A stretch of DNA of 64,000 bases from the NCBI RefSeq assembly GCF_004005855.1, contig NZ_SACL01000009.1, positions 124,001-188,000 of the forward strand. Reading direction: 5' to 3'. Each line of letters opens with the position of its first letter. The first letter of the stretch is position 1. Below the pieces are notes generated by a model. That model saw nothing but the letters and a program-made list of their open reading frames with translations, did no database searches and had not been told where the DNA came from. Shown in pieces: positions 9,120-19,100 of this stretch. The DNA is from Rhodovarius crocodyli. Lineage in GTDB: Bacteria; Pseudomonadota; Alphaproteobacteria; Acetobacterales; Acetobacteraceae. Both the position numbers and the translations under genes were made by a program.

Positions 9120-11105
9120 TCACGCCATCGCCTGCTCCGGTGCTGCCCCGGCCAGGGTCGGCAGTGGTTCCAGGCGCACGCGGGTGTCGCCATAGGCGGC
9201 CATCTGGCCGAAGTTGCTCATCACGTCCTCGGTCAGCACGTTGGCGCCGCCGCCGCGCTTGATCCAGGTGCCCACGGGCATCAGCACGATGCCGGGACCG
9301 ATGCGGTGGTCGATCTTCACCTCTACTTCCAGTGTGCCGACGGCCGAGCGCAGCAGGGCGTGCTGGCCGTCCGCGATGCCGGCCTCGGCGGCGGAGGCAG
9401 GGTCAACGCGCACGGTGGCGGAGGCGGGGTGTTCGTCCTGTGTCATCTGCGACAGCAGCCATCGCTTGCTGAAATTGGTGACGAAGGTCAGCGGGTAGTC
9501 GGGGTTGCCGGCGGGCGGGCGGGCCATGGCGGTGATGAACTCGAAGCGGCCGGAGGCGGTGGGAAACTTCCGATCCGCGAAGGGCACCATGGGCGCGATG
9601 GGGCAGCGGACGGGGCCCGCCATCACCTGGTCCAGCGTCACGCCGTGCCGGGCGAGGGGCGCCATCAGCCGTTCCAGCCATTCGCGCGGGGTGCCGGCCA
9701 TCTCGGCGCCGATGCCCAGCCGCCCGGCCAGCTGCTGGAAGATCCAGAGGTCCGAGCGTGCCTCGCCCACCGGCGGGATGGCCTGGTTCACCCCGCCCAC
9801 GATGTTGTGGCCCCAGGAGACGAGGACGTCCTCCTCCTCAAGGAAGGTGGTCGTGGGCAGGAACAGGTGGGCGTAATCGGCCGTGTCGGTCATGAAGGCA
9901 TCGACGAGCACGGTGAAGTCCAGCCGGCGGAAGGCCTCGGCCACCAGAAGGGAGTTGGGCGACTGGTTGATGGGGTTGCCGCCGGTGACGAACATCATCC
10001 GCACGGGCGGGTCCTGCGCCTCCAGCAGGCCGCGCCCCAGCATGGGCTCGGGGATGGAGCGGCGATGGGTCGCGCGGTCCGCGGCCTCGACGGATTTGTC
10101 GAACAGGCGCTGGGTGTTGAAGCCGTGGCTGGCCCCGCCGCCTGGAATGCCGATCTGGCCCGTGAGTGCCGCCAGCGCATCCACGCAGCGAAAGATCTCG
10201 GCGCTGTGGCGGTACTTGTTCAGGCCCCAGCCGAACAGGATCGCGGCCGGGCCCTGGGTGGCATAGGCGCGGGCGAGGCGGCGGATATCTTCCTCCGCGA
10301 TGCCGCAGGCCGCACTCAGGGCGGGCAGGGAATGGCCTTCCAGCATCGCCAGGAAGCCGGCGAGGCCATGGGTGTGGCTGTCCAGGAAGTCCTGGTCCTG
10401 CAGCCCTTCCTCCAGGATCACCTTGGCCATTGCCATGGCCAGTTCCGCATCGGCGGCGACGCGGGGCTGGATGTGTTCGTCGCAGACGGTGGCTGATTCG
10501 CTGCGCACGGGGTCGATCAGGACGACGCGGCCGCCGTCGGCGCGCAACTGCTTCAGCAGCGGCACCAGGTGCAGGTTGGTCGCCATGGGGTTGCGCCCCC
10601 ACAGCAGCACCAGCCGGCTGTTCAGCAGGTCCATCGGGTCATGCCCGTTGCGGGTGCCGAAATCCATCGTCTGCCCGGCACGCGAGGCGCCGCTGCACAG
10701 GGAGCCCGAGGGCGTCGTGACACCGCCCAGCAGGTTCCAGAAGCGGTGGTTCAGCTTCTTGCTGGCCCCCCAGGAGCCGGTGCGCTGGTAGTGCATGATG
10801 GAGAGCGGGCCCTCCGCCTCCAGCCGCTCCCGGATCCTGGCGGCGGCCAGGTCCAGCGCCTCCTCCCAGCCGATGCGCGTCCAGGCGCCGGCCAGCGTGC
10901 CGCCCTCGCGCTTCATCGGGTGCAGGATGCGCTCCGCGCTGTAGAGCCGGTTCGGGAAGCGATAGGTCTTGGCGCAGAGGTAGCCCCGGGTGAACTCGTG
11001 TTCCGCATGGCCCTCCAGCCGCGTGATGCGGCCGTCCACCACCTCGGCGACGATGCCGCAGCCATCGGGACAGTCGAGCGTGCAGGAGGTGTAGATCCGG
11101 GTCAT
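9120..11105 (-). CDS. Molybdopterin-dependent oxidoreductase (formate dehydrogenase / DMSO reductase superfamily)
   Basis: A 661-residue catalytic subunit of the Mo/W-bis-MGD family. It starts with a 4Fe-4S motif, C8-x3-C12-x3-C16-x27-C44, in TSCTLDCPDGCGIVAEVVDG. The likely metal-ligand region is GSLCSGASRAG (Cys137), and the C-terminus carries the cofactor-binding domain (ASATVRVDPASAAEAGIADG). There is no twin-arginine signal, so it should work in the cytoplasm. No electron-transfer or membrane subunit gene is adjacent, so its partner is encoded elsewhere or it uses a soluble carrier. Substrate unknown. ATG 11105 was chosen because the 4Fe-4S domain starts there, but no clear ribosome site precedes it. 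It is divergent from the flavin oxidoreductase, sharing a 123-bp control region. Confidence 0.88.
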   Translation of the reverse strand: MTRIYTSCTLDCPDGCGIVAEVVDGRITRLEGHAEHEFTRGYLCAKTYRFPNRLYSAERILHPMKREGGTLAGAWTRIGWEEALDLAAARIRERLEAEGPLSIMHYQRTGSWGASKKLNHRFWNLLGGVTTPSGSLCSGASRAGQTMDFGTRNGHDPMDLLNSRLVLLWGRNPMATNLHLVPLLKQLRADGGRVVLIDPVRSESATVCDEHIQPRVAADAELAMAMAKVILEEGLQDQDFLDSHTHGLAGFLAMLEGHSLPALSAACGIAEEDIRRLARAYATQGPAAILFGWGLNKYRHSAEIFRCVDALAALTGQIGIPGGGASHGFNTQRLFDKSVEAADRATHRRSIPEPMLGRGLLEAQDPPVRMMFVTGGNPINQSPNSLLVAEAFRRLDFTVLVDAFMTDTADYAHLFLPTTTFLEEEDVLVSWGHNIVGGVNQAIPPVGEARSDLWIFQQLAGRLGIGAEMAGTPREWLERLMAPLARHGVTLDQVMAGPVRCPIAPMVPFADRKFPTASGRFEFITAMARPPAGNPDYPLTFVTNFSKRWLLSQMTQDEHPASATVRVDPASAAEAGIADGQHALLRSAVGTLEVEVKIDHRIGPGIVLMPVGTWIKRGGGANVLTEDVMSNFGQMAAYGDTRVRLEPLPTLAGAAPEQAMA

Positions 11106-11175
11106 CGGGGGAGGATGCTGGCTGCAAATCTTGGATGCAAGATGGAAATATCCGAGTCCAAGAAGCGCGACTTGA

Positions 11176-11187
11176 CCGACCGGTCGG
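11176..11187. promoter_or_regulatory. Palindromic operator candidate (TetR type)
   Basis: A perfect 12-bp palindrome CCGACCGGTCGG lies 41 bp before the flavin oxidoreductase start, between two divergent genes. Its core GACCGGTC is identical to the core of the two operators beside the TetR gene at 14110, so the same repressor may act here. Protein identity at this site is inference. Confidence 0.55.
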
Positions 11188-11228
11188 GTCATTCCACGCT
11201 CGGTCATATAACGTGAGAGCGTTTCACC

Positions 11229-12413
11229 ATGCCGCATGCCGGGCTGCGTTTCGGGATTTTCCTCGCCCCCTTCCACCGCGTGGGCGACAACCCGACGCTG
11301 GCGATCCACCGCGACATCGAGCTGATCGAGCATCTCGACCGGCTTGGCTATGACGAGGCCTGGGTCGGTGAGCATCACTCGGCCGGGTGGGAGATCATCG
11401 CCTCGCCCGAACTCATCATCGCGGCCGCGATCGAGCGCACCCGGCACATCCGCATCGGCACGGGTGTGACGAGCCTGCCCTATCATCACCCCCTGCTGGT
11501 GGCGCAGCGTTTCGTGCAGCTGGACCACATGTCGCGCGGGCGCACCATGCTGGGCTGCGGCCCCGGCGCGCTGGCTTCCGATGCCTATATGATGGGCATC
11601 CCGGCCGAGGCGCAGCGCCGGCGGATGGATGAATCGCTCTCGGCCATCATGGCGTTGCTGGCCTGCGACGCGCCGGTGACGATGGAGACCGACTGGTTCA
11701 CCCTGCGCGACGCGCGGCTGCACCTGGCCCCCTACACCCATCCGCATTTCCCGATCGCGGTCGCCACTTCCACCACGCCTTCCGGCGTCATGGCCGCGGC
11801 CAAGCAGGGTGTGGGGATGCTGTCGCTCGGCGCGGGCCTGCCGGGCGGGCCGCAGAAGCTGGCCGAGCAATGGCGCCTGGCCGAGGAGGTCTCGGCGCAG
11901 AACGGCAAGACCATGAACCGCTCCGACTGGCGGCTGGTGGTCAACATGCACTGCGCCGACACCGATGAGCGCGCGATCGAGGACGTGAAGCGCGGCGAGC
12001 GGATGGAGACCGAGGACTATTTCGGCGAGGTCCTGGCCCGCCCGCCCACGCGCAGCGAGGACCCGCTGGGCGACGGCCTGCGCGCCGGCACCACGCTGGT
12101 GGGCTCGCCCGAGACGGTGGCCCACGGCATCGAGCGCCTGCTGGGCTTCACCGAGGGGGGCGCGGGGGCCGTGCTGTTCCGCGCCCATGAATGGGCCGAC
12201 CGCGAGGCCACCTGGCGCAGCTTCGAGCTGTTCGCGCGCTGGGTGATGCCGCGCTTCCAGGGCAGCCTGGTGATGCCGCAGCGCAGCCGCGACTGGTGCG
12301 TGGAAAACCGCGCCGGCATCTTCGCGCCCAACATGGCGGCGCTGCACAAGGCCTTCACCGATGCCGGCCAGGCGGTGCCCGAGAGCCCGCGCCTCAAGAT
12401 CAGGGAAAAATGA
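11229..12413 (+). CDS. Luciferase-like (LLM) flavin-dependent monooxygenase, limonene-monooxygenase-like
   Basis: A 394-residue member of the bacterial luciferase-like family, which uses reduced FMN and O2 to oxidise small molecules. The N-terminus (FGIFLAPFHRVGDNPTLA, then DEAWVGEHHSAGWEI and RIGTGVTSLPYHHP) is very like limonene 1,2-monooxygenase and alkanal monooxygenase alpha-type proteins. The natural substrate cannot be named from sequence. ATG 11229 places the conserved first strand at residue 7. A TetR-type palindrome sits 41 bp upstream, suggesting induction by a small molecule. It is divergent from the molybdopterin oxidoreductase; an 81-bp gap separates it from the downstream ABC exporter. 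Confidence 0.9.
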   Translation: MPHAGLRFGIFLAPFHRVGDNPTLAIHRDIELIEHLDRLGYDEAWVGEHHSAGWEIIASPELIIAAAIERTRHIRIGTGVTSLPYHHPLLVAQRFVQLDHMSRGRTMLGCGPGALASDAYMMGIPAEAQRRRMDESLSAIMALLACDAPVTMETDWFTLRDARLHLAPYTHPHFPIAVATSTTPSGVMAAAKQGVGMLSLGAGLPGGPQKLAEQWRLAEEVSAQNGKTMNRSDWRLVVNMHCADTDERAIEDVKRGERMETEDYFGEVLARPPTRSEDPLGDGLRAGTTLVGSPETVAHGIERLLGFTEGGAGAVLFRAHEWADREATWRSFELFARWVMPRFQGSLVMPQRSRDWCVENRAGIFAPNMAALHKAFTDAGQAVPESPRLKIREK

Positions 12414-12494
12414 GAGCGGTTCTCAGCATCATCACAATTCGTTAAGTGACGTGCTGTGGCGTAACGCACACCGGACCGCTAAAGCCAGCCCAGC

Positions 12495-13328
12495 ATGTTC
12501 ACTTCCCATCAGGCTCCCGCCGTGCGGGACGCCGCCGACCCGCGCCATCTGGCGCGGGCGCTCGATGATCTCGCACTCGGTTTCTCCCGCTGGCGGCTGC
12601 CGCTGGGGCTGGCGCGGCTCGACCTGCGCAACCGGTACCGGGGCAGCGTGCTGGGCCCGTTCTGGATCACGCTTTCCACCTCCATCATGCTGGCGGCGCT
12701 GGGCTTTCTCTATGCCCGGCTGTTCCGCATCGATGTGGCGGACTACCTGCCGTTCCTGGCGACCAGCCTGGTGTTGTGGAACCTGATCTCGGGGCTGGTG
12801 AATGACGGCACGCAATGCCTGACCGACCGTGAGGATGTGATCAGGCAGATGCCGCAGCCCTATTCGGTGCATGTGCTGCGCTGCGTGCTGCGCCACGCGC
12901 TGGCGGCGGCCCATGTGCTGCCGCTGGTGCCGATCGTGTTCCTGCTCTGCGGGCGCTGGCCGGGCTGGGGCTTGCTCGGCACCATCCCCGGCCTGTTCCT
13001 GTTTCTGGTCAACGGTGTGTTCGTCTGCACGCTGCTGGGCATGGTCGCCGCCCGCTTCCGGGACATGGGGCCGATCATGCAGTCGGGCATGCAACTGCTG
13101 TTCTTCGTCACCCCCATCATCTGGAAGCCCGAATTGCTGGGCGACCGGGTGGGCTTCCTGGCGCTGAACCCCGTTTATGCCATGATCGAACTGGTCCGCG
13201 CGCCCATGCTGGGGCAGATGCCCGGCCTGCTGATCATGGCCGCGGCGCTGTTCTACACGGCCGTTCTCGGCGGGCTCGCCTTCACCATCTTCGTCCGCTG
13301 GCGCGGGCGCATCGCGTTCTGGGTCTAG
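12495..13328 (+). CDS. ABC-2 type polysaccharide export permease (Wzm/KpsM-like)
   Basis: A 277-residue inner-membrane protein with about six hydrophobic segments (for example SIMLAALGFLYARLFRI, YLPFLATSLVLWNLISGL and IPGLFLFLVNGVFVCTLLGM). RYRGSVLGPFWITLSTSIM and the later MQLLFFVTPIIWKPELL are signatures of O-antigen and capsule exporters. With the ATPase 4 nt downstream it forms an exporter for a lipid-linked or capsule-type glycan. No glycosyltransferases are adjacent, so the glycan itself cannot be named. Confidence 0.93.
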   Translation: MFTSHQAPAVRDAADPRHLARALDDLALGFSRWRLPLGLARLDLRNRYRGSVLGPFWITLSTSIMLAALGFLYARLFRIDVADYLPFLATSLVLWNLISGLVNDGTQCLTDREDVIRQMPQPYSVHVLRCVLRHALAAAHVLPLVPIVFLLCGRWPGWGLLGTIPGLFLFLVNGVFVCTLLGMVAARFRDMGPIMQSGMQLLFFVTPIIWKPELLGDRVGFLALNPVYAMIELVRAPMLGQMPGLLIMAAALFYTAVLGGLAFTIFVRWRGRIAFWV

Positions 13329-13332
13329 TCGC

Positions 13333-14109
13333 ATGGCAGAGATCATCGCCGATGCGCTGACCATCGAGTTCCCGCTCTATCACCTGGGCGCGCGCAGCCT
13401 GAAGAAGCGGCTGATGGCGCAGGCGCTGCGCCGCATCCGCGAGGATTCCGACAGCCGCGTCGTCGTCTCGGCCCTCAGGGACCTGACCTTCCGCATCGGC
13501 AGCGGTGAGCGCGTGGCGCTGATCGGGCGCAATGGCGCGGGCAAGTCGACCCTGCTGCGCACCCTGGCCGGCATCTATGACCCCGTGGGCGGCCGGCTGT
13601 CGGTGCAGGGCACGGTGGGCAGCCTGATCGACCCCGGTGCGGGGATGGATTTCTGGGCCACGGGGCGCGAGAACATCCGCCTGCGCGCCTGGTATGCCGG
13701 GCTGAACGAGGCCCAGGCCCAGGCGCTGAGCGAGGCGGTCACCAGCTTCTCGGGGCTGGGCGAGTTCCTGGAACTGCCGGTGCGCAACTATTCCTCGGGC
13801 ATGCAGCTGCGCCTGGCCTTCGCGATGGCCACCGCCTCGCGCCCCGACATCCTGCTGATGGACGAGTGGTTCTTCACCGCCGATGCCAGCTTCATGGCCC
13901 AGGCCGAGGCCCGTCTTCAGGAAATGGTGGCCAGCGCCAAGATCCTGGTCATCGCGACCCATTCCATGCGGGTGGTGCGGCGGCTTTGCAACCGGGTGAT
14001 CCGGCTTGAGGCCGGGCGCGTCGTGGATGACGGCCCGACCGAGGAAGTGCTCTCCCGCCTGCCGGAGGAAATGCGGCTGGAACTGGAGACGCTGCAGCCG
14101 GGCGGCTGA
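13333..14109 (+). CDS. ABC transporter ATP-binding protein for polysaccharide export (Wzt/KpsT-like)
   Basis: A 258-residue ATPase. The Walker A motif is GRNGAGKSTLLR, the ABC signature is NYSSGMQLRLAFAMA and Walker B is DILLMDEWFFTAD; the tryptophan after DE is typical of O-antigen and capsule exporters. The N-terminal FPLYHLGARSLKKRLM is also a KpsT/Wzt trait. It lacks the long C-terminal carbohydrate-binding domain of some Wzt proteins, so it is the KpsT-size form. It starts 4 nt after the permease stop. Its own stop codon directly abuts the stop of the convergent TetR gene. Confidence 0.93.
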   Translation: MAEIIADALTIEFPLYHLGARSLKKRLMAQALRRIREDSDSRVVVSALRDLTFRIGSGERVALIGRNGAGKSTLLRTLAGIYDPVGGRLSVQGTVGSLIDPGAGMDFWATGRENIRLRAWYAGLNEAQAQALSEAVTSFSGLGEFLELPVRNYSSGMQLRLAFAMATASRPDILLMDEWFFTADASFMAQAEARLQEMVASAKILVIATHSMRVVRRLCNRVIRLEAGRVVDDGPTEEVLSRLPEEMRLELETLQPGG

Positions 14110-14715
14110 TCAGTCCGGCAGATGGGCCTTGAACAGCGCGGCCGCGGCCGCGCGCAGCCCGGCCTCCGTGCGTTCCGCGCCCATGAAGGGCAGGGTGAAC
14201 CAGGCGCCTTCCATCATGATGCCCAGCGCATCGGCGAACACCACGGGTTCCTGCGCGCCGGCATCGGCGGCCATCTGGGCCATGCGGGCGCGCTTGCGGG
14301 CCTTCACATCCGCGACGATCCGGTGGGCGGGGTGATGGGGCTCGGGGAATTCGGATTGGGCCAGCAGCAGCGGGCAGCCGCGCTGGCCGGGCTGGCGCGC
14401 CATGTCGCACACCATGTCGATCATCCGCTCCAGCTTCTGGCGGGGCGTGGCGTTGCACTGACAGACATCGTCCATCAGGCACTCCATCTCCTGGCCGTCT
14501 TCTTCCAGGATGGCGGCGATCAGCGCGTCCTTGCTTGAAAAGGCGCGATACAGGCTCATCTTGGTCGCATCCGCCGCACGGCAGACTTCCTCGATGCCCG
14601 TGGCCCTGATGCCGTTCTTGTAGAAAAGCTCCTTGGCCGCCTCCTGGATGCGCTGGGCGGCACGGGGGCGTTTTTCCCGGCTCTCCGTGGCTTCCGTTTC
14701 GACTGAGGCGGACAT
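14110..14715 (-). CDS. TetR/AcrR family repressor of the divergent RND efflux genes
   Basis: A 201-residue regulator. The N-terminal helix-turn-helix (RIQEAAKELFYKNGIRATGIEEV, then ADATKMSLYRAFSSKDAL) is typical TetR. The C-terminal half is the ligand-binding and dimerisation domain; it holds Cys residues in MDDVCQCNAT and QRGCPLLL. The gene is divergent from the RND membrane-fusion gene across a 144-bp gap carrying two identical TGACCGGTCA palindromes, so it very probably represses the pump and perhaps itself. The same GACCGGTC core appears before the flavin monooxygenase at 11229, suggesting a wider regulon. Confidence 0.92.
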   Translation of the reverse strand: MSASVETEATESREKRPRAAQRIQEAAKELFYKNGIRATGIEEVCRAADATKMSLYRAFSSKDALIAAILEEDGQEMECLMDDVCQCNATPRQKLERMIDMVCDMARQPGQRGCPLLLAQSEFPEPHHPAHRIVADVKARKRARMAQMAADAGAQEPVVFADALGIMMEGAWFTLPFMGAERTEAGLRAAAAALFKAHLPD

Positions 14716-14797
14716 GGCTGGCTCCTTCAGGTTGGCGAACTCTCAACGCCGTGACGATAAAACGGTTCGCGGCTGCAAAAAACCCACTTGATGTTAC

Positions 14798-14807
14798 TGA
14801 CCGGTCA
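14798..14807. promoter_or_regulatory. TetR operator, copy 1 (TGACCGGTCA)
   Basis: A perfect 10-bp palindrome between the TetR gene and the divergent efflux operon. A second identical site starts 31 bp downstream, about three helical turns, consistent with paired dimer binding on one face of the DNA. Confidence 0.75.
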
Positions 14808-14828
14808 CTCTACATGGCGTTTTGTGAC

Positions 14829-14838
14829 TGACCGGTCA
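14829..14838. promoter_or_regulatory. TetR operator, copy 2 (TGACCGGTCA)
   Basis: The second identical palindrome, ending 21 bp before the membrane-fusion gene start, where a bound repressor would block transcription or clearance of the efflux promoter. Confidence 0.75.
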
Positions 14839-14859
14839 CATCCTGTCCCGGAGATAATC

Positions 14860-16023
14860 ATGCCGACCGCGAATCGCAAGCCTCTTGAGGGCTTCTGGAC
14901 CGAATGGCTGTCGCGCCTCGGCGGCGTATCCGTGCCCGTGCTGGCCGCCAGCCTGCTGGCCGGTAACGTCCATGCCCAGACGCCCCCCGCCCCCGCCGTG
15001 ACCGTCGCCACCCCGCTGTCGCGCGAAGTGCCGGACAGCATGGAGCACACGGCCCGCATCCTTCCTTCCGCCCGTGTCGAGATCCGCCCCCGCGTGTCGG
15101 GGCAGGTGGCCCAGGTGCACTTCACCGACGGCGCGCTGGTGCGCCCTGGCGACCTGCTCTTCACCATCGACCAGCGCCCCTTCCGCATCGCCGTGGAGCA
15201 GGCGCGCGCCGAGCTGGGCCGCGCCGAGGCCCGGCTGACCCTCGCGGGCCAGCAGCTGGCCCGCTCGGCACCCCTGGTGCGCGAACGCTATGCCCCCGAG
15301 GCCGAGCTCGACACCCGCCGCAGCGCCCGGCAGGAAGCCGAGGCCGGCCTGGCCGGCGCCCGCGCCGCCCTGCGCCAGGCTGAGCTGTCGCTGGAATGGA
15401 CCGAGATCCGCGCGCCCCGCGCGGGCCGGGTTTCCGACCGCCGCGTGGATGCCGGCAACCTGGTGCGGGAGGGCGACACGCTGCTGACGACCCTGCTGGC
15501 GCTGGACCCGATCTACATCTCCTTCGACATGAGCGAGGCGGAGCAGCTTCGCCTCGCCCGCCGTGGGCAGGGCCGGGCAGGGGGGCTCCAGGCCAATCTG
15601 CGCCTGCTGGACGAGAACGAGTTCAGCCGCGAGGGCACCGTCGACTTCACCGACAGCGCCTTCGACAACCGCTCCGGCACCATCCGCGCCCGCGCGGTGT
15701 TCCCGAACGCCGACCTGTTCCTGACCCCCGGCGCCTTCGCCCGGCTGCGGGTGACGACCGGCGGCAGCCCCGCGCTGCTGATCCCGGACGCGGCCGTGGT
15801 GGCCGACCAGGCGGGCCGCGTGGTGCTGACGGTGCAGGCCGACGGCACGGTGGTGCCCAAGCCCGTGCGCCTCGGCCCGCTGGTGGATGGGCTGCGTGTG
15901 GTGCAGTCGGGCCTGGCCCCGGATGAGCGCGTGATCATCGCGGGCCTGCATCGGGCACGCCCCGGCGCGCGGGTCACGGCCGAGCCCGGCCGGATCGGTC
16001 CCTCGCCCTTCGCCGCCCGCTGA
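14860..16023 (+). CDS. RND efflux periplasmic adaptor (membrane fusion) protein
   Basis: A 387-residue adaptor linking an RND pump to an outer-membrane channel. It has an N-terminal export segment (VSVPVLAASLLAGNVHAQ), the biotinyl-lipoyl half-motifs (RVSGQVAQVHFTDGALVRPGD and WTEIRAPRAGRVSDRRVDAG) flanking an alpha-hairpin rich in Ala/Arg/Glu, and a beta-barrel ending in VIIAGLHRARPGARV. This is the AcrA/MexE layout. ATG 14860 follows GGAG with a 6-nt gap; the in-frame ATG at 14788 lies upstream of both operators and is rejected. It is cotranscribed with the RND pump 81 bp downstream. No outer-membrane channel gene is present, so a shared TolC-like protein is expected. Confidence 0.93.
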   Translation: MPTANRKPLEGFWTEWLSRLGGVSVPVLAASLLAGNVHAQTPPAPAVTVATPLSREVPDSMEHTARILPSARVEIRPRVSGQVAQVHFTDGALVRPGDLLFTIDQRPFRIAVEQARAELGRAEARLTLAGQQLARSAPLVRERYAPEAELDTRRSARQEAEAGLAGARAALRQAELSLEWTEIRAPRAGRVSDRRVDAGNLVREGDTLLTTLLALDPIYISFDMSEAEQLRLARRGQGRAGGLQANLRLLDENEFSREGTVDFTDSAFDNRSGTIRARAVFPNADLFLTPGAFARLRVTTGGSPALLIPDAAVVADQAGRVVLTVQADGTVVPKPVRLGPLVDGLRVVQSGLAPDERVIIAGLHRARPGARVTAEPGRIGPSPFAAR

Positions 16024-16104
16024 TCCTCCTTTCTTTCTGAAACCTGCCGCCGGACGGGCCATTCGCCCCGTCCGAACGGCGTCCCCAACCCGGAGACCGG
16101 GCCC

Positions 16105-19100
16105 ATGAAGCTCGCACGCTTCTTCATCGACAGGCCCGTCTTCGCGGCTGTCATCTCCATCGCGATCACGCTGGTGGGCGCCATCGCCGCCTTCCGCCTG
16201 CCGATCGCGGAATACCCCGACATCGCGCCGCCCACGGTGCAGATCACCGCCAACTACCCCGGCGCCTCCGCCGACACGGTGGCCGAGACTGTCGCCGGCC
16301 CCATCGAGCAGGAGGTGAACGGCGTCGACGGCATGCTGTACCTGTCCTCCCAGGCGACGGGCGACGGGCGCGTGACCATCAGCGTGGTGTTCCGCCAGGG
16401 CATCAACGTGGATCAGGCACAGGTGCTGGTGCAGAACCGCGTGGCGGTGGCCGAGCCCCGCCTGCCGGAGGAAGTCCGGCGCCTGGGCATCACGGTCCGC
16501 AAGGCCAGCCCCGACCTGCTGATGGTGGTTCACATGTCCTCGCCGGACGGCTCGCGTTCGGGCGAATACGTGTCCAACTACGCCACGCTGAACATCAAGG
16601 ACCGCCTCGCCCGCCTGGAAGGGCTGGGCGACGTGCAGATCTTCGGTGGCCGAGACTACGCCATGCGCATCTGGCTCGACCCCGACCGCGTCGCGGCCCG
16701 CGGCCTGACGGCGGGTGAGGTGGTGCAGGCGTTGCAGCGCGCCAACGTCCAGGTCGCCGCCGGCGCCGTGGGCCAGGCCCCCCGCCTTGCCGAGGCCGGC
16801 GCCTTCGAGCTGACGGTGCGCGCGCTCGGCCGCCTGACCACGCCCGAGCAGTTCGACGAGCAGATCATCGCCACCGGCACCGACGGCGCGCCGATCCGTC
16901 TGCGCGACGTGGCCCGCACCGAGATCGGCGCCGCCGACTATACGGTGAACGCGCTGCTGAACGGCGATACCGCGACGGCCCTCGCGCTGTTCCAGCGCCC
17001 TGGCTCCAACGCGCTGGACACGGCCGCCGGCGTGCGCGCGGTGATGGAGGATGCGTCCCGGCAATTCCCGCCCGGCATCGCCTACAGCATTGTCTACGAC
17101 CCGACGCGCTTCATCGCGCAGTCCATGGATGCGGTGGCGCATACCTTCATCGAGGCCGTGGTCCTCGTTGTGCTGGTGGTGATCCTGTTCCTGCAGAGCT
17201 GGCGCGCGGCCATCATCCCGCTGCTGGCCATCCCGGTCTCCATCATCGGCACTTTCGCGCTGCTGCTGGCGATGGGCTTCACGCTGAACACGCTGACCAT
17301 GTTCGGCCTGATCCTGGCCATCGGCATCGTGGTGGATGACGCCATCGTGGTGGTCGAGAACGTGGAACGCCACATGGCCGCCGGCATGTCCGCCAAGGAG
17401 GCCGCGCGGCGCACCATGGATGAGGTGGGCTTCGCGCTGATCGCCATCGCCCTGGTGCTGGTCGCGGTGTTCGTGCCGACGGCGATGATCTCGGGCCTGG
17501 CGGGCGCCTTCTACCGGCAGTTCGCCGTGACCATCGCGGTGGCGACGCTGCTCTCGGCGCTGGTGTCTCTGACGCTGTCGCCGGCCCTGGCCGCGCTGCT
17601 GCTGAAGCCTCACGCCCATGCACATGGCAAGAAGGGCTTCATCCTGTTCCGCCCGATCGGTGCCTTCTTCCGCGGCTTCAACTGGATCTTCGACAGGCTC
17701 TCCATCGGCTATGGCGCGGTCACGCGCCGGCTGCTGCGGGTCGGCGCGCTGATGCTGGTGCTCTATGCCGGGCTGCTGGCGGGCACGGGCTGGATGGTGA
17801 ACTCCACCCCCACCGGCCTGATCCCGCCGCTGGACCGCGGCTATCTGATCGTGGCCTTCCAGCTGCCGCCGGGTGCCAGCCTGTCGCGCACCGATGAGGT
17901 GATCCGTCGTGCCTCCGAGACCATCCGGGCCACGCCGGGGGTGCAGGACGCCATCGCCTTCGTGGGCTTCGATGGCGCCACCTTCACCAATGCGCCCAAC
18001 AGCGGCGTGATCTTCGCTGGCCTGAAGCCCTTCGAGGAGCGCATCGCCACCGGCCGCAGCATGTTCGCCATCCTGGGCGACCTGCAGGCGCGCCTGTCGG
18101 CCGACCGCGAGGCCAATGTGCTCGTCATCCCGCCGCCGCCGGTTCCCGGCATCGGCACGGGCGGCGGCTTCAAGCTGATGCTCCAGGACCGCGCGGGCCG
18201 TGGCCCGCAGGAGCTGGAGCGCGTGCTGCACCAGGTGCTGGGCCGGGCCAACGGCACGCCGGGCATCGCCTTCGCCTTCAGCCTGTTCAATACCTCCACC
18301 CCGCAGATCCGCGCCGACATCGACCGCAACCGCGCCGAGATGCTGGGCGTGCCGGTCAGCCGCGTGCATGAGGCGCTGAGCATCTACCTGGGCTCCGCCT
18401 TCGTGAATGACTTCAACCTGCTGGGTCGCACCTGGCGCGTGACGGCGCAGGCCGACATGAGCCACCGCGCGACGCTGGACGATATCGCCCGCCTGCGCAC
18501 GCGCTCCGACGAGGGCGGCATGGTGCCGATCGGCACGCTGGCCACCTTCCGTGAGAGTGCCGGCCCCTATCGCGTGCCGCGCTACAACCTGTTCCCCGCC
18601 GCCGAGGTGCAGGGCGCGGCTGCCCCGGGTGTCTCCACCGGCCAGGCCATCGCCGCCATGCAGGCCGTGCTGGGCGAGGTGCTGACCGATGGCTGGGGCT
18701 ATGAGTGGACGGAACTCGCGCTGCAGGAGACGACGCAGGGCAACACCGCGCCCATCGCCTTCGGCCTGGCGGTCGTGTTCGTCTTCCTGCTGCTGGCGGC
18801 CATGTATGAAAGCTGGCTGCTGCCACTGGCCGTGGTGCTGATCGCGCCGATGTCGGTATTGGCCGCGCTGTGGGGCGTGCGGCATGCCGGGCTCGACAAC
18901 AACATCCTGGTCCAGGTGGGCCTGGTGGTGCTGGTGGGCCTGGCAGCGAAGAACGCGATCCTGATCGTGGAATTCGCCCGCGCCGCCGAGGATGAAGGGA
19001 TGAGCCGGCGCGACGCCGCCATCGCCGCCGCCAAGACCCGGCTGCGCCCCATCCTGATGACGAGCCTGGCCTTCATCCTGGGCGTGCTGCCACTGACGGT

